Shown here: positions 35,571-45,598 of the stretch, in pieces
Layout of the letters: each line of letters starts with the position of its first letter
Position numbering within the stretch: position 1 is the stretch's first letter
Assembly: GCA_977017575.1 (NCBI GenBank)
Contig: CDRNVI010000144.1
Coordinates: forward strand, 124,001-188,000
From: Paramoeba atlantica
Taxonomy: Eukaryota; Discosea
Length of the DNA stretch: 64,000 nucleotides
Direction: 5' to 3'
Made by a program: the position numbers and the translations under genes
The notes under the pieces: generated by a model
The model's input: the letters and a program-made list of their open reading frames with translations, nothing else
What the model was told of the DNA's origin: nothing
Database searches by the model: none

Positions 35571-35840
35571 TTTTTATTTGGTGATTTTCACATGAGTGAA
35601 CCTCATTTATGGGGTTGTTGTTGTTGATTCATTTTGGATCAATTATTATTTCAGATTTTAAGAAGAATTTTAAAATTGAATTGTGGAACTAATTTGGAAG
35701 AGAGGAAGGGATTTTTTTATTATTCTTTTTCATTTTCTCCCTTTTTATTTTCTCTTCTTCAAGAGAGTTTTTGTTTTTTTGATTTTTTTTGATTGATTTT
35801 TTTGGTAATCCTTCTTACTTTGTTTCTCTCTTTCAACAGA
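35571..35840. other. Intergenic, T-rich
   Basis: No gene seen before the tRNA-Asp. Confidence 0.4.
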
Positions 35841-35912
35841 TCCCCGATAGTATAGTTGGCAAAATCCCCGCCTGTCACGCGGGAGTCCCGGGTTCGATTC
35901 CCGGTCGGGGAG
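35841..35912 (+). tRNA. tRNA-Asp(GTC)
   Basis: Acceptor TCCCCGA/TCGGGGA, anticodon stem CCCGC/GCGGG with loop CTGTCAC (GTC), T arm CCGGG-TTCGATT-CCCGG, followed by a T-run. Confidence 0.94.
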
Positions 35913-37100
35913 GATTTTTTTTTCTCTTTCTCTTTCTTTTTCTTTTTTTTGATTCAATCCAAAAATACATGAAAAAAAGAGGAATTCTTCAAATTTTGTG
36001 TCTTCAAAAGATCAAGTGATATGGTTTTTTTCTTTTTTTCTTTTTTTTTTCTCTCTTCTCTTTTTTCTCTTCTCTTTTTTTTCTATTTTTATTTTTTGAT
36101 TCTCTCTCCTTTTTTCTGATTTCTTTGAACTCACACTAATAATAATAATCACAAGATATGAAAGGGTCTCTGTTTTGCAAACTCCAATGCCTATGGTGAT
36201 CTCTTCTTTCTCCTCTTTTGGGTTTCCTCTTTCTATTCTTCTTCTCTTTCTATCTTCTTTTATCCATTTTGTTGTTTTTCTTTTTGTTTTGATTTTAGGG
36301 TTGGTTTTTTCCATTCTTCATCCTTTTTTCCCAAAAAATTTTTTGTTGAAGAAGACTTATTTTTATAATTGAAGTCAAAAACAAGAAAATGTTGAAAAAA
36401 TCAGAGGAGCAACTCACCCAAAAATGAGAAAAAGAGAGAGAAGAGGATGCAAGATCTATTTTTCAACATAAAAAAAAAGATGAATAATTCTCAAAAAAAA
36501 TAAGGAACTTTAAAACAAACTCAAAAACAAATTGGATTAAAACAAAATAAAAAGAACCAAAATATCAAACCCCAAATTATTTTTTGGAACAGTACTTTTG
36601 TGATATCATAAAACTTCAACAGCCACAAAGTTCAACTTCAATTGGTTTCTTCTATTGCAAAGTGAACAATCACCATATATTTACCCTTGACAACAATCAT
36701 TCTCTTGCTAACAAAAAATTGAAATCATCTCATGTGAAAAATTTTCGCTTCCACAGATTGTGTATGAAAATCTTTTGTTTTTTCTTATTCACCAGATCAA
36801 AAGCTGTTTGAAAACCTTCCTCTCAGTGAGTTGTTTCAAAAATTTTGGTCCATTCTCCAATTACTTTGTTGTGCAATGGAAGAGGGCCTTTCATTTTTTG
36901 GAAAGAAATTTTTTTTACCCCTTTTCTGTTTCTTTCCAAGCAATTTGTTACCATCACCCCAAAAAAAGAGAAAAACAGAGAAAACCAAATTTTTCCAAAA
37001 TGAATTTGAGTGTCACACAAACAAACTTCAATTGGAGCAAAAGAGGGTCAGTGGGGAAACTTTTTTTCTTTTTTTTTTTTGAAAATTTTAAAAAAAAAAA
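35913..37100. other. Intergenic, no gene recognised
   Basis: T-rich low-complexity DNA (36020-36120) and AT-rich DNA. Frames at 36584-36811 and 36760-37146 have no domain I can name. Confidence 0.35.
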
Positions 37101-37172
37101 GCCACTAAAGGGGCTCGAACCCTTGACCACTAGGTTAAAAGCCTAGCGCTCTACCGACTGAGCTATAGTGGC
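37101..37172 (-). tRNA. tRNA-Lys(TTT)
   Basis: Acceptor GCCACTA/TAGTGGC, anticodon stem CTAGG/CCTAG with loop CTTTTAA (TTT), D arm TAGCTCAGTCGGTAGAGCG, T arm AAGGG-TTCGAGC-CCCTT. Confidence 0.93.
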
Positions 37173-37204
37173 ATTTGTTGAAAAAAAAGTCAAATTTTTA
37201 GTGT

Positions 37205-37289
37205 GATGGGGGGGCTCGAGTGGTCTATGACGTGTGACTCGAAATCACATCCTGGAAACGGGGCGCAGGTTCAAATCCTGCTTCCGACG
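37205..37289 (+). tRNA. tRNA-Ser(CGA), weak 5' acceptor strand
   Basis: Anticodon stem TGTGA/TCACA with loop CTCGAAA (CGA), long variable arm TCCTGGAAACGGGG, T arm GCAGG-TTCAAAT-CCTGC and 3' acceptor TTCCGAC. The 5' acceptor strand reads GATGGGG instead of GTCGGAA, so pairing relies on wobbles with one mismatch. The rest is nearly identical to tRNA-Ser(AGA) at 38163-38246, in inverted orientation. Confidence 0.72.
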
Positions 37290-37680
37290 AATTTTTTTTC
37301 TTTGTTTTGTTTTTGAATTTTTTTTCCTCTTTTTTTTGACTGAAAACATTTTTTTTTTCTTTTACTTTTTTTTTGAATGAAAAATAATCTTTCAATTTTG
37401 ATTTTGAAAAGGTTTTCCCTTCCCTTGAAAAAGAAAAAAGAATAATCTTTGGGAAATCATGAAAAATAATATTATTTGGGGAAATCAGACTATGTTTTTT
37501 CCTCCATTTTTTGTGAATTAACAATAAAAATTGATTTTCACCTTCATTTTCTCCAATCACTTTTTTCATTTGTATATTTTTCCTTTTTCTGCTCTTTTTC
37601 TTTGTTTTTCACTTTGTTTTTCTGTTTCTCCAGAAATTTTTCCCACTGGAAAGCCAAAAAATTGGGTCATTTTTCAGAAA

Positions 37681-37755
37681 TGCTCGTTTAGCTTAGTCGG
37701 TAGAGCGCCGTGCTAATAACGCGGAGGTCACAGGTTCGATCCCTGTAATGAGCAA
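37681..37755 (+). tRNA. tRNA-Ile(AAT)
   Basis: Acceptor TGCTCGT/ATGAGCA, anticodon stem CCGTG/CGCGG with loop CTAATAA (AAT), T arm ACAGG-TTCGATC-CCTGT. Confidence 0.92.
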
Positions 37756-38162
37756 TTTATTTTTGAAAAAAAATTGAAAAAAAATAAATCTCCTCCTTTT
37801 CCTTGTTGTGATTGGTGGGAATTGAATGGGGTTTTCTTTATCTTTGTTGTTTTGCTCAAGAAGGAATTAAAAACCTTTTTTTTTTTTTTCTCTTTGTGTG
37901 TCTTTTTCTTCTTTTTCCTTCTTCCATCAAAATCACCATTCCGACATTTCATAAAAAATATGTGAAAAAAAAACACACTCCACTAAAAAAGATGAAGAAA
38001 TGAATTCCAAAAAAGAATGACCAAAAAAGGAATATTAGGGAGGGGAGATAATCCCCTAATTTAGGGAGAATTACAGGGAATCTCAAAAAAAGAAAAGAAA
38101 AAAAATTTGCAAGACAAAAAAAGAGAAAAAAGAAAAAAAATTAAAAAAAAAAAAAAAAAAAT

Positions 38163-38246
38163 CGTCGGAAGCAGGATTTGAACCTACGCCCCGTTTCCAG
38201 GATGTGATTTCTAGTCACACGTCTTAGACCACTCGACCATTCCGAC
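38163..38246 (-). tRNA. tRNA-Ser(AGA)
   Basis: Acceptor GTCGGAA/TTCCGAC fully paired, anticodon stem TGTGA/TCACA with loop CTAGAAA (AGA), class II variable arm TCCTGGAAACGGGG. It forms an inverted pair with the Ser(CGA) gene at 37205-37289. Confidence 0.93.
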
Positions 38247-38470
38247 ATTTAATAAAAAATGAGTGAAAAAAAGCATAGAATAAGGAAAAAGAGCAGGAGA
38301 GAAAGAAAAGGGGCAAACCAAAAACAAGGGGGGTTTGAAAGTGTCTGTAAAAGTTTGAAAAAAGTTTTAAATTTCTTGAAAAGAGGAAGAACAGGAAGAA
38401 GAGACAGATGATAAAGAGAAAGATGGAGAAAAGCAGAAGGACAAAAGAAAGAAAGACAAAAGACTCAAAA

Positions 38471-38755
38471 TTTGATGGTCGAAATTTTGATTGACTTTTT
38501 TCTTTCAATGGTCGAAATTTTTGATGTTTTTTTCGACCATTGAAGTTATTTTTTCGATGGTTGGTGTTTTTCTTGGTTTTTTTTCGATGGTCGAAAGTTT
38601 GGACAATGGAAGAAGATCAAGTTGAGGCTGTTTGTGAGCTGAGGTGGGCAATGACATCAGCTAACTTTCAGGGTGTTGAAACCTCTCCAGTGATCCGATT
38701 CAAACCCACAAATCGCCCCAACTGCAAGTGCAGCTTGAGCCCACCCCCATGTGTG
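38471..38755 (-). mobile_element. Fragment of the 31-bp-TIR palindromic element, copy 3
   Basis: In inverted orientation to copies 1 and 2. It contains TTTTTTTCGACCATTGAAG and ATGGTCGAAAGTTTGGACAA, then the conserved stretch AAGATCAAGTTGAGGC to the end TGCAAGTGCAGCTTGAGCCC (right end 38723-38755). The other terminus is missing. Its CpG sites are partly lost, intermediate between copies 1 and 2. Confidence 0.78.
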
Positions 38756-38859
38756 GAGAACTGTCACATGCAGAGAGAGAGAGAGAGAGAGTGAGATTCT
38801 CAACAAAATGAAACAACCCACCACAACACAACAGTTCTTTTTTGGTTTTTTCAACAAAT

Positions 38860-38931
38860 TCCCTTGTGGTGTAGTCGGTAACACGGTCGGCTCTCACCCG
38901 GCCACCCCGGGTTCGATTCCCGGCAAGGGAG
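38860..38931 (+). tRNA. tRNA-Glu(CTC)
   Basis: Identical to tRNA-Glu(TTC) at 30472 apart from the anticodon loop, CTCTCAC instead of CTTTCAC. The 5' flank CAGTTCTTTTTT and 3' flank GAGCTTTTTT are also shared, so one arose from the other by duplication and an anticodon change. Confidence 0.93.
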
Positions 38932-39190
38932 CTTTTTTTTTTCAATTCCTTTTTTTTTTCTGATGTGTTGTGTTGTTTCTTTTTCTCCAAATGTGTTCTT
39001 TGTTCCTTTTCTTTCTTTTTTTTTTTGATAATCTTTCCCAAAGAATCAAGAACAATTTTTGAATCAAAAGAAGGTGAACCCCAAAGAGTTGATTTGAAAA
39101 AAAAAAAGATATCTTTGAGTTTGAACATCAAAAACACAAAACTGATTCAATTTCAAAAAAAAAAAAAAAGAAAAAAAAAAGAAAAAAAAA

Positions 39191-39215
39191 TGCCGAAAAC
39201 GTGGATCGAACACGT

Positions 39216-39247
<32 letters not shown>

Positions 39248-39250
39248 GCT
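39191..39250 (-). tRNA. 5'-truncated tRNA-Phe(GAA)
   Basis: Anticodon stem TCAGA/TCTGA with loop CTGAAGA (GAA), T arm ACGTG-TTCGATC-CACGT and 3' acceptor TTTCGGC-A are intact. The gene starts abruptly at GCTGGGAGAGC in the D loop; the 5' acceptor and first half of the D stem are replaced by unrelated DNA after 39250. Confidence 0.78.
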
Positions 39251-39720
39251 TTGTAGCACTAAAATCAAGTTTGTTGTTTTGTGTTGGAACCACAAGGGCA
39301 GACACAGATGTAACAAGGGCAAGATCTGTATCCCATTTGGAAACTCCACTCCAACAAAAATATTTCCCACTCAGAACTTGGAGCAACGCTTCAGAGAGTT
39401 CATTTAGGGTGACATTGGCCAGTGTCTCCCTGATTACATTCAGTATCCCTTCTTGTTGAACTCTTTTTCTCAGAACCGATTTTTCCTTTTGTTATTTTTT
39501 TCGATCCACACAGAGTTGTTCTTGATTTTCCAAATAACAATTACAGAAATACTCTTTTCGATTTTTGGACTGTTGGAGTTCTTCTGGGTTTGGAAGGATG
39601 GAGTGGGGTAATTCAGGATGAAGAGAAAGAAGACCTTGGATTCATCCCTCAGCCAACAAAAAAAAGCGTCCACAAACTTCCCAAAAAAGGAGATTGTGAT
39701 ATGTTCTTCATTGTTTTTCG
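39251..39720. other. DNA joined to the broken tRNA-Phe, unidentified
   Basis: The first 30 bp (TAGCACTAAAATCAAGTTTG) resemble 55192-55222 (AAGCACCAAAATCAACTTTG), so this may be the end of a dispersed element. A short frame at 39201-39407 is not recognised. Confidence 0.3.
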
Positions 39721-39909
39721 TTAAAGTCTCGTAGCCAAAGGTAAGAGATCAAATTGGATTTGGAAAATGTTGTAATGAATGAAATCAAAATAAAAAATGT
39801 TTTGTAACTCGGAAAATGAAATTTCCATTTTCCAGAAAATAAATTGTTTTCGCTGAATGGATCGTTTTGCGCGATCAATCCAGGAATAAGAAATCGGTTG
39901 GCAGATTTC
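39721..39909. repeat. Dispersed 0.2-kb repeat (Rep205), copy 1
   Basis: It begins TTAAAGTCTCGTAGCC, contains the inverted pair GGAAAATGAAATTTCCATTTTCC and ends AAATCGG-TTGGCAGATTTC. The other copies are 48698-48904 and 52563-52769. No coding capacity or pol III B box. Confidence 0.85.
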
Positions 39910-40739
39910 GGGAAACAAAAGATTGAAAAGGACAGTCAATTCCAGGGTGACCTTCCCAGGTGACTTTTTGAAGCTTGAATAACTTTGGAAAGGAATGGAA
40001 TTTGAAAAAACTTAAACATGAAGTGAATTAACAATATTTTTAAAGATTTTTGAGTTCCATTTGCTCATGGAAGAGTGCTCATTCAATATACCTTAAAATT
40101 GAGCTAACATCAAAAAGACCCCTAATTTTTTTTTAAAAAAAAATTCTAAAAAATCAAAAAAAAATATTGAGCCTCACGAGAATCAAGTTTAAGAAAGAAA
40201 ATAACTTTTTTTTCAATCCTACTAAAAAAAAATAAAAAAAAATTAATTTTGAAGTTCATAAACATCAAAAAACAATTTTTTATGAGCCATCAAAAGTGCA
40301 CAACACATCATAAAAAAAATTCCGGATTTTTTTTTTTTTGGATATTGGCAAAATTGGGTGGGAATTTTGTTGTTTGAGAGTGTGTCAAGGCCTTTGTAGG
40401 AGAGAACAATTTTTTTTCAATTTTTTTTTCTTTTCTTATTGGAATAAGGTTCTTATAACCCCCTTCTTGTGAGTTTAGTTTTCTCTTCTGTGACTCTGAG
40501 AATTTTTTTTTTGGAAGGTCATACCCAAGGTAGTACCAAAAAATCAATTTTTCTCTTTTGGATTGAGACATTTCACAGATGTTTGGGGGGGGGAAAATTG
40601 AGAAAAATATTGTGGTTGATGTGATAAAAAAAGATTTTTAACTTTCAGTAATCCTCCCTTGAAATCAATGATTCAAAAAGTCACCCGGGAAGGTCACCTC
40701 AACGGCAGCAAAAAGTGGATAAAAAAGAAGAAAAAAAAA
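39910..40739. other. Intergenic, AT-rich, nothing recognised
   Basis: Long A and T runs; no supported frame. Confidence 0.4.
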
Positions 40740-40812
40740 TGGAGATGCCGGGTTTCGATCCCGGTACCTTCCGCATGCTAAGCGGACGCGATACCAACTT
40801 CGCCACACCCCC
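40740..40812 (-). tRNA. tRNA-Ala(AGC)
   Basis: Acceptor GGGGGTG/CATCTCC with two G-T wobbles, anticodon stem TCCGC/GCGGA with loop TTAGCAT (AGC), T arm CCGGG-ATCGAAA-CCCGG. It lies 230 bp from the left end of the DIRS element. Confidence 0.88.
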
Positions 40813-41041
40813 TTTTCTTGAAAAGTTGAAGCAAAGATTGAATGTCTTTCATTTTCAGATCCCCTTGACCAGAAAAGAGGTTTTCCATTTTGAGGCTGTG
40901 AAGAGAGCCTCCAGCAAGAAATGAGAAGAATGTCCATCAAGAAGAAGGATGACTGGTTTATCTTTTTGTCTGGCAATTTTGTTTTTCCAAGCAATGAAGA
41001 GGAGCATATTAATCTTCCCAACTTTCTAGCAGTTCAGCCAT

Positions 41042-41205
41042 GTTAACACGGAGGTCATGAACAATGACCGAAGTGTCAAAGCATGGATAAGTCATAAAGG
41101 TGTTTTTATTGGTTGTTTCACCGAAAGAGTTTGTTTGCCGAAGTTGGCTTGATGAAAAGTTGCTAGAATTATCAACCAATAAAAACATGTCACATCAACC
41201 AAATC
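41042..41205. repeat. Left inverted terminal repeat with outer extension
   Basis: It starts GTTAACACGGAGGTCATG and continues into the 118-bp inverted repeat with GGTGTTTTTATTGGTTG and AACCAATAAAAACATG. Confidence 0.85.
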
Positions 41206-41256
41206 ACTTTCATCCAACAATTTGCCATCGATAGGGAGAGGTGGGAGGGTCACGAA

Positions 41257-41330
41257 CTTATCCATGCTTTGACACTTCGGTCATTGTTCATGACCTCCGT
41301 GTTAACAAAGCATGGTAAGTCATAAAGGTG
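41257..41330. repeat. Internal complementary region of the DIRS element
   Basis: CTTATCCATGCTTTGACACT... to CCGTGTTAAC is the inverted complement of the left end. The adjoining AAAGCATGGTAAGTCATAAA is the inverted complement of the right end. Confidence 0.85.
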
Positions 41331-41438
41331 TTCGATTCATAAAATTCGGACCCACTCCAAAATCAGAAAAAGCAAAACCATAGATCTCCCTCGATTGGAT
41401 CCCATACAAGGAACTCAAGGTTCAATTCAAGTCGCAGA

Positions 41439-42680
41439 TCACTCATCCTCATGGTCATACAGAAAGTCCTCTTCATCAAGATCTTGATCATCATCCTCAG
41501 GGATTGCATTGGCAAAAATTTGAACCATCAGGTCTGGACCAAAATCAGCGCGATTATAAAATTTCTCCACTAAATTCCTCAATTTGTGTCCAGTTCTTTC
41601 CATAACAACAGCCATGGGAATGCCAATCATTCTCCAGTAAGTAATAGTTGCATGTCTGATGGTTGCAGGCCCAAACTTGGAGTCAATCCCAGCATTCTTC
41701 ATCAGTTTCTGGGTGTCTCCAGCCAACGTGGTCGGCTTTATCGTCCGGTTGCCTCGATGATGCAGCCACAGGGTCTCACAATCCAAAAGGTTATAAGCAG
41801 CCGTATTGAGGTTCACATAAGCCTTCAGGGCAGAAAATGCACAGATAGGACGATCTTTTTCAAGGGGTAATTTCTCAATCACATAATATTTGGAAAAACA
41901 TCTCCTTTCTGTGTGCTGTGTCTTCCAGTGGAAAAACCGGAACCTCACTGTAGTCTCCGTCCATACCATGGACGGCCTGTGAATGTGTGCAACATCACTC
42001 GTACGTCCAGCAATAGAAGTTCTTACCAAAGTAACCGCTCTTGCACGATGACTAATAAAATGTCCTTCTTCTGGAAGGTGTTTCCTCAAGTAATCAAACA
42101 GGATTTCCAAATTCCACATCTCTGAATATTTAGGCTCAATTGGACATTCTCTCCTAATGGCTTGGGAGAGGCGCTTCATCAAAGGGAATTCAACAATGTC
42201 AATACCAGCATTCAGATGGAGGCGCGAGGCAATTGCAGTTCGATGGTTCGCAAAGGACGACTGGTTTTGAGCCAAAAACTCCACAATATGGATGATGCTA
42301 AATCTCCACAACTCCTTGGAACTCAGCCACCTCCGAAAAGCTTCAATATTGGTGTCTCTGCGGGAAGAGGTGTCTTCTCCCACAGCTTTTCCGAGTAATG
42401 TAGTGGTGCCCACAGTCATTCCCCAACACTGCTGCTTCACAGCCGGATCAATGAGATCATCCAACAAAAAGATTGGTCCGAGGTCTCTTGGGGGAATTGA
42501 ATGGCCTTCTGATGAATAGAGAGGGAAGTAACTTTGATCTTGTTGATTCTGTGGAACCAAGTTGCTGAAGGGACGTATGAGTGGACCAGGAGGAGTGTCA
42601 CATTCTCTGCTTTGGCCTTGGAGAGAGTTCAATGAATGAGATGAGATGGGGGAAAAGCGTAAATTGTCTCGTTGGACCAT
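41439..42680 (-). CDS. Tyrosine recombinase of the DIRS1-type element
   Basis: 413 residues from the ATG at 42680, overlapping the RT ORF by about 50 bp. It integrates the circular element copy. A helical N-terminal half precedes the catalytic domain. The first Arg is in SIAGRTSDVAH. The R-x-x-x-H-type block is ATIRHATITYWR, followed by ERTGHKLRNLVEKFYNR with the His and the candidate nucleophilic Tyr. All expected catalytic positions are present, so the enzyme could be active. The C-terminus is strongly acidic (EDDDQDLDEEDF). It is clearly different from the recombinase at 6995-8038. Confidence 0.87.
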   Translation of the reverse strand: MVQRDNLRFSPISSHSLNSLQGQSRECDTPPGPLIRPFSNLVPQNQQDQSYFPLYSSEGHSIPPRDLGPIFLLDDLIDPAVKQQCWGMTVGTTTLLGKAVGEDTSSRRDTNIEAFRRWLSSKELWRFSIIHIVEFLAQNQSSFANHRTAIASRLHLNAGIDIVEFPLMKRLSQAIRRECPIEPKYSEMWNLEILFDYLRKHLPEEGHFISHRARAVTLVRTSIAGRTSDVAHIHRPSMVWTETTVRFRFFHWKTQHTERRCFSKYYVIEKLPLEKDRPICAFSALKAYVNLNTAAYNLLDCETLWLHHRGNRTIKPTTLAGDTQKLMKNAGIDSKFGPATIRHATITYWRMIGIPMAVVMERTGHKLRNLVEKFYNRADFGPDLMVQIFANAIPEDDDQDLDEEDFLYDHEDE

Positions 42681-44176
42681 GGGATCGAGAAGGCATCTGT
42701 TGCTACTGCTAATGGATCAGTCCTCCGAGAACAAAATCTCTCCATTTTCGTTGAAAAACGTGTTGCAAAAGCGTCCAGGGTTGGGAATGTCTGAAGATTG
42801 AAGCATAGGTTCTCGAACAATTCTTGCAGAAGAAAATAATCCTCTTTGTCCGACAGCCAAGAGAGATGATCTGAGGACTTGATCTCCTCCTGAGACAACA
42901 GGATGGGAAGTTGTAGAATGTTGTGTTTCTCCATAAATTTCCATGTTGCTGCTGCCATCCTCGAAAGAGTTGGTTCCTTGCCATAAATTTTGGAAATGTA
43001 AGCTTTCACTGTTGAAGAGTCTGTTCCATAAATCGAAACTTCGTCCATGAGGTCCTTGGAGTAATCCAAGACTTGTCGTCTCCATGTTTCCAGCTCCCTC
43101 CAATTGGTGCTCTTCAGCTGTTCTTGGGAAGTCCACAGACCAGCCTGGTCTCTGAATCCCTGGAAGCCATAACCCATTGGGCCTGCATCTCCCATTGTCT
43201 GAATCATGTGGTGCAGCTCCGTTCTGAGAGGCATAGACAGAAGAAAGGAACGGGATCTCCAGTGTCTGATCTCCACTCTCGCTTCTTCTGGCACTGGGGC
43301 TCGACAAATCCAGCCTCCCTTCTTGATGAGATTGTTCTTGTGAATCTCCAGCTCCACAATCCAAGCAATAGTGTGGGTGTGAACTTGTGAGATGTACCTC
43401 ACCTTGCCAATCAGAGATGCAAGGTCCTTGGGAGATGCACACTCCATGTTGATTTTCTTGGCCGCTTTGTTGATCGACAGGAGTTTTTTCTCTGGGGCTG
43501 AGATGGTGAAAGTCTTTGTATTCCAACAGAATCCTCGAAATTTCACCTCCTTGGAAACATCCTTTGCTGTTTTCTCCGTGTTGACTAAAAATCCCAGGTT
43601 GTGGAGAATCTGGAGGGCAATCAGAGCTTTCTGACGAGCAATAGACTTCACAGTTCCCAGCTGAAGAATCATATCATCGACCCAGATGATTACATCGATT
43701 CCAAAAGCCTCCATCTTGGTGATCACTGGGGCCATGATGCGTGCCATGATTTGCATTGAGTTCTTGAAGCCGAACGGCAGTGCTCGCCATTGGTACAGGA
43801 CTCCGTCCATCCAGAAGCGAAAGTATCTTCGGTGAGCAGGTTTGATCGACATTGACCAGTAGAATTTGCTCAGGTCGATCTGATAAAGCCAATTGTCTTG
43901 TTCTAAGCGTTGTCGTACATCCTTGATTGATTCCATCTTTAGCTTCATCTTCGCAGTAATTGCGTTGAGCTCCTTTGTGTTGCTGCAAAGGCGTCCGTTC
44001 TTCTGTTCTGTAACTAGGTTGTGAATGAGTTCTCCACTCTCTCCAATTCTCTCCTCTGGAACTACTTCGATCGCCTCCCACTGTTCCGCTAGGTCTCTCC
44101 AGTCCCATTGTTCCACTGCCATCTCCTCTGTCCACAAAAGTTCTTTTGGTTCCTTCATCTTCACCGCTGTTTTCAA
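42629..44176 (-). CDS. Reverse transcriptase-RNase H of the DIRS1-type element
   Basis: About 515 residues are open in this frame; the first codon at 44176 is TTG. The true N-terminus probably lies in the neighbouring frame (to 44423: GGGEDFVANGEEDFP and RESTSINEIQR-like sequence), implying a frameshift near 44160. RT motif A is YQIDLSKFYWSM, motif B LPFGFKNSMQIM and motif C IIWVDDMIL. RNase H residues are seen in MGDAGPMGYGFQGF (Asp), NWRELE (Glu), YGTDSSTVKAY (Asp) and SSDHLSWLSD (Asp). A DIRS-type C-terminal block with TLDAFATRFS and ETIYAFPP follows. Confidence 0.85.
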   Translation of the reverse strand: MKTAVKMKEPKELLWTEEMAVEQWDWRDLAEQWEAIEVVPEERIGESGELIHNLVTEQKNGRLCSNTKELNAITAKMKLKMESIKDVRQRLEQDNWLYQIDLSKFYWSMSIKPAHRRYFRFWMDGVLYQWRALPFGFKNSMQIMARIMAPVITKMEAFGIDVIIWVDDMILQLGTVKSIARQKALIALQILHNLGFLVNTEKTAKDVSKEVKFRGFCWNTKTFTISAPEKKLLSINKAAKKINMECASPKDLASLIGKVRYISQVHTHTIAWIVELEIHKNNLIKKGGWICRAPVPEEARVEIRHWRSRSFLLSMPLRTELHHMIQTMGDAGPMGYGFQGFRDQAGLWTSQEQLKSTNWRELETWRRQVLDYSKDLMDEVSIYGTDSSTVKAYISKIYGKEPTLSRMAAATWKFMEKHNILQLPILLSQEEIKSSDHLSWLSDKEDYFLLQELFENLCFNLQTFPTLDAFATRFSTKMERFCSRRTDPLAVATDAFSIPWSNETIYAFPPSHLIH

Positions 44177-44475
44177 TAAATTTCTCTGAATGTTGACTCA
44201 AACTCCTTGTCTGATCGTCTCCAAGATCCAACTGTCCCTCATGATTGATCTCCACACATCTCTGAATCTCATTGATTGAAGTCGACCTGCTCTCTTTGTT
44301 TCTTGACTCAACTCTTCCAACCTCTCTGAGAGGAAAATCCTCTTCCCCATTGGCCACGAAATCCTCTCCCCCTCCCATGACCAGGGCCATTTGATTTGTG
44401 CTGAGCATCATGCGAAAAGTCATCGAAATCGTCCTGAAAGGTCACAGTTCTGTTCGAATGAAAATCCCAATCTTG

Positions 44476-45261
44476 TCATTCACCAAATGGGGCAGGAGAA
44501 ATTTTTCTTCGTTTGTTGCCGCTTCCTTTTCGGGTTCCCGCCTTCACAGCTGACTTGATAAGATTGTGGGTCGTTTGTTCGTCTTTCTTCTCCTTGTAGA
44601 ACTTGAGATCCTCGTCCATAAGGCAGGAATGACTACTTCCAATCTTTACTTCATCACGAGACATCGATCGTCTGGCAACATTTCGCATCTCCACGTTCAG
44701 TCTTGACATTTCCATGATCATCAAGACGTTCAGCATATTTAAAGCCTTGTCGTGTTTCTCCTTGTCTTCCGCAGAGTTGGTGAGCACCTCAGCCACATTG
44801 AACATGGAATTGAGAGCCTGCATTGATTCATGAAGAACCGAAGCCTTAGCCTTCTCAATTGGTTTCTTGCTCACATGGGCTTGGTAAACTTGATCAGGTA
44901 TTCTCGGTGCTTCAACTCCGGGAAGGTTCACGGAGGACCTGACAGACTTGAGGTCCGCTGTTTCGTACTTGAGTGTCCACGGATCCTTCTCTCTCTCGGT
45001 CACAAGCTGCGAAAGCAAATCCTTTGGCGCTGTTGATTCGATCATTGTCTTGAAAGGCGTTCATTTTTCGCGTTCGGACTCAGGAATGAGCGTAATTGGT
45101 TTCTTCTTTTTCTCCTGTTCGAACTTTTCAGAAAGCAAGGAAAAAGAATCTTGTAAATCAGAAAGAGATGTAGTTAATTTGCTGATCATCCCCATTTGTT
45201 CTTCAAGATGCTGAATCAGGCGGTCTGAAGCCTCTCCATCTCCTCCTTGGCATGTTGTCAT
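44476..45261 (-). CDS. Gag-like protein of the DIRS1-type element (two frames)
   Basis: 45261-45061 encodes a coiled-coil-like N-terminal part (RLIQHLEEQMGMISKLTTSL and on) ending in a TGA. From 45045 a second frame continues for 189 residues with helical, Lys/Glu-rich sequence and the basic end GSGNKRRKISPAPFGE. Either an intron or frameshift joins them, or they are separate ORFs. There is no zinc knuckle, unlike the Gag at 9872-10987. Part of it is duplicated in the relic at 1862-3228. Confidence 0.7.
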
Positions 45262-45289
45262 GTGGTCCGAATTATGAACTGGCGAATTG

Positions 45290-45430
45290 GGAAAAATGAA
45301 AGTGATTTGGTTGATGTGACGTGTTTTTATTGGTTGATAATTCTAGCAACTTTTCATCAAGCCGACTTCGGCGAACAAACTCTTTCGGTGAAACAACCAA
45401 TAAAAACACCTTTATGACTTACCATGCTTT
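45290..45430. repeat. Right inverted terminal repeat of the DIRS element
   Basis: Complementary to 41087-41205. It ends ACCATGCTTT at 45430. Confidence 0.85.
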
Positions 45431-45598
45431 GGCTCAAAAAATGCTGTTAATCATCAAGGGTGTTTTTGATTTTGAGACGTGGATTCTTATGAGGGCCAAT
45501 CTTTGATTGGCACAAGATCCAAAGAATCCTAGTCAAGACTTAGCAAAAACACCTGAGACTGATTTGCATTTTTCGAGTCATTGCTTCAACATTTTATC

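Larger units (their letters stand above)
41042..45430 (-). mobile_element. DIRS1-type retrotransposon with inverted terminal repeats (4.39 kb)
   Basis: The terminal repeats are inverted: about 41087-41205 and 45290-45430 are complementary over some 140 bp. A short internal complementary region at 41257-41330 first repeats, inverted, the left outer end (41042-41096, GTTAACACGGAGG...) and then matches the right outer end (AAAGCATGGTAAGTC). That arrangement is the DIRS1 design, in which the internal segment bridges the two ends when the circular DNA is made. Between them lie gag, RT-RNase H and tyrosine recombinase genes on the minus strand. Flanks are AGTTCAGCCAT on the left and GGCTCAAAAA on the right, without target duplication. 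Confidence 0.87.

Noticed and set aside
36584..37146. Plus-strand ORFs between tRNA-Asp and tRNA-Lys
   Set aside because: Phe/Lys-rich, no domain, partly overlapping the tRNA-Lys gene.
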